Under the pieces are notes generated by a model. It was given only the letters and a program-made list of their open reading frames with translations. It was not told where the DNA came from and searched no databases. Of a DNA stretch of 64,000 nt, positions 63,000-64,000 are shown one piece after another (position 1 is the stretch's first letter; every line of letters begins with the position of its first letter). Where the stretch lies: NCBI RefSeq assembly GCF_001625215.2, contig NC_030387.2, forward strand, positions 2,632,501 to 2,696,500, given 5' to 3'. A program made the position numbers and the translations under genes. This DNA comes from Daucus carota subsp. sativus. Taxonomy: Eukaryota; Streptophyta; Magnoliopsida; Apiales; Apiaceae.

Positions 63000-63840
63000 T
63001 CTTACGCATAGAAAATGTTAGTTTCTTAGGATTTTGTGGAGAAGTAAAACGAGTAGTTTTATATTTTAATCCGTGAACTTGTCATTCAGCTCCATCAGTT
63101 GATCATCAAGAATCATCTTGAAGATGCTAAAATGACAGTAGCTTTCATTTTTAAGAAAATCATGTTGTTGACAACCACGACTTGTATCATTGAGTAGCCT
63201 ACATCCATTTTGGCATTTCACTGATCTTCATGAAATTGATGAAAAATCTATCACAACCGTGTTCTCTCAGTTCGAGAAGAAGTTTTGTTGTACTCGAAAC
63301 TAAATTCATAACATAACAATGTCCCGTGATTGTCTTAGCAAGACTTGAGAAACTAAATCAGTTATACCCATAATTTTTTTAAGTGAGTAACAAATATAAC
63401 ACAAATTTAAATGCCCTTAATGTCTTAATCACCTCTCACACTTCCGGTGACTTCTTTGTCGATCATCATGCTTTGAAGAAGCTAGGTAATCTCACTTTAA
63501 ACACATGAATTAAAGTGTTTACTTAAGCAAAGTGAGAACCCAGTAAAACATACCTTCCCATTTCAAATTATGAATATAATTAAGTCCTTTTTTTATTTCA
63601 AGATCTCCATTAGCTCAATTTCTAAGATCCCAAATATCTTCTAATACATTGGTTCGTTTTGGTGAAGATCCGATAAAATTGACAATGGAGCTTAGTATTT
63701 GAAAACATATATGCATATCCGGAACTTCTCTAGCACATGCATTTAAAGCTTTATTACGCATATAATTTGTAAATTGTAAGATTTTTTGTTTGTTAATATT
63801 AATATGATCTCCGATCTTTACAATTTTATCAATAATTATG
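63000..63840 (-). pseudogene. hAT-type transposase relic (zinc-finger MYM/TTF-like)
   Basis: Two minus-strand pieces fit the DUF4371/hAT transposases common in plants. At about 63650-63785 a frame reads ICFQILSSIVNFIGSSPKR, matching the family's LxNVVGASxKR block, ending at a stop. At about 63060-63150 another reads FKMILDDQLMELNDKF, matching the IDxQLQELNxRF block that precedes the C-terminal dimerisation region. Between them are stops and frameshifts, and the intervening sequence appears shortened. No catalytic residues can be assigned. A degraded transposon. Confidence 0.55.
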
Positions 63841-64000
63841 TTAAGATAAACTTAAAAATTTTCATGATATGACTTATCATTATTATGCATCCCATGATTT
63901 ATATAGAAATACCAAAAATACGTATTAAATTTATAATGTACTCAAAATTAAAAAATCTCAACCTCGTCATTTTTCCACTCCCGATAGATTTTACATTAAA

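Noticed and set aside
1-64000. tRNA, rRNA or microRNA genes
   Set aside because: I did not recognise any tRNA box A/box B pairs, rRNA sequence or convincing miRNA hairpin by eye; a tRNAscan-SE and miRNA search would be needed to exclude them.

Overview
This window is nuclear DNA from a flowering plant, most likely a core eudicot. The evidence is multi-exon genes with GT-AG introns whose spliced products match plant-specific proteins (cyclin SDS, BPA1-like, plant CCZ1), plant NB-ARC-LRR immune receptors, and typical plant transposons (Ty3/gypsy elements with tRNA-Met priming, Stowaway and Tourist MITEs, Helitrons). The R1-like NLRs suggest an asterid, but the species cannot be fixed from sequence alone.

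Layout, left to right. 1-3887: the 5' part of a Ty3/gypsy retrotransposon on the minus strand (open gag frame running off the edge, primer binding site, 3.2-kb LTR). 4.0-4.8 kb: scrap of an R1-like NLR. 5.1-8.9 kb: two divergent DUF6598-like genes, the right one broken by a frameshift and a stop, with a Tourist-like MITE between them. 9.6-16.1 kb: a complete 13-exon PIG-S gene (GPI transamidase subunit) on the minus strand. 16.2-26.0 kb: transposon territory with MITEs, two Helitrons, a scrambled repeat block, and a young 4.4-kb LTR element with identical 830-bp LTRs whose interior is full of the palindrome GGCGCGCC. 26.4-37.4 kb: an NLR cluster on the minus strand (one pseudogene interrupted by nested MITEs, one intact NB-LRR without a coiled-coil, one full CC-NB-LRR with a MADA-type N terminus). 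39.8-42.9 kb: a BPA1-like RRM gene (+). 44.1-48.1 kb: the meiotic cyclin SDS gene (-). 52.2-56.1 kb: CCZ1, the vacuolar Rab7 exchange-factor subunit (+). 55.4-61.7 kb: an inverted duplication carrying two intact, about 95% identical, atypical MKK10-like MAP kinase kinases in opposite orientations, plus a broken copy of the CCZ1 tail. The right end holds a hAT transposase relic.

Four housekeeping or developmental genes (PIG-S, BPA1-like, SDS, CCZ1) are split into exons mostly too short to stand out as ORFs. I rebuilt them by following splice sites and checking phase across every junction; each gives an open frame of the expected family length. The immune-related content (NLR cluster, BPA1-like gene, paired MKKs) is notable as a neighbourhood, but functional linkage is inference. 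The most unusual structures are the GGCGCGCC hairpin array in the young LTR element, the inverted pair of MKKs lacking the canonical activation-loop phosphosites, and an 84-nt in-frame cassette exon at the start of the BPA1-like gene.
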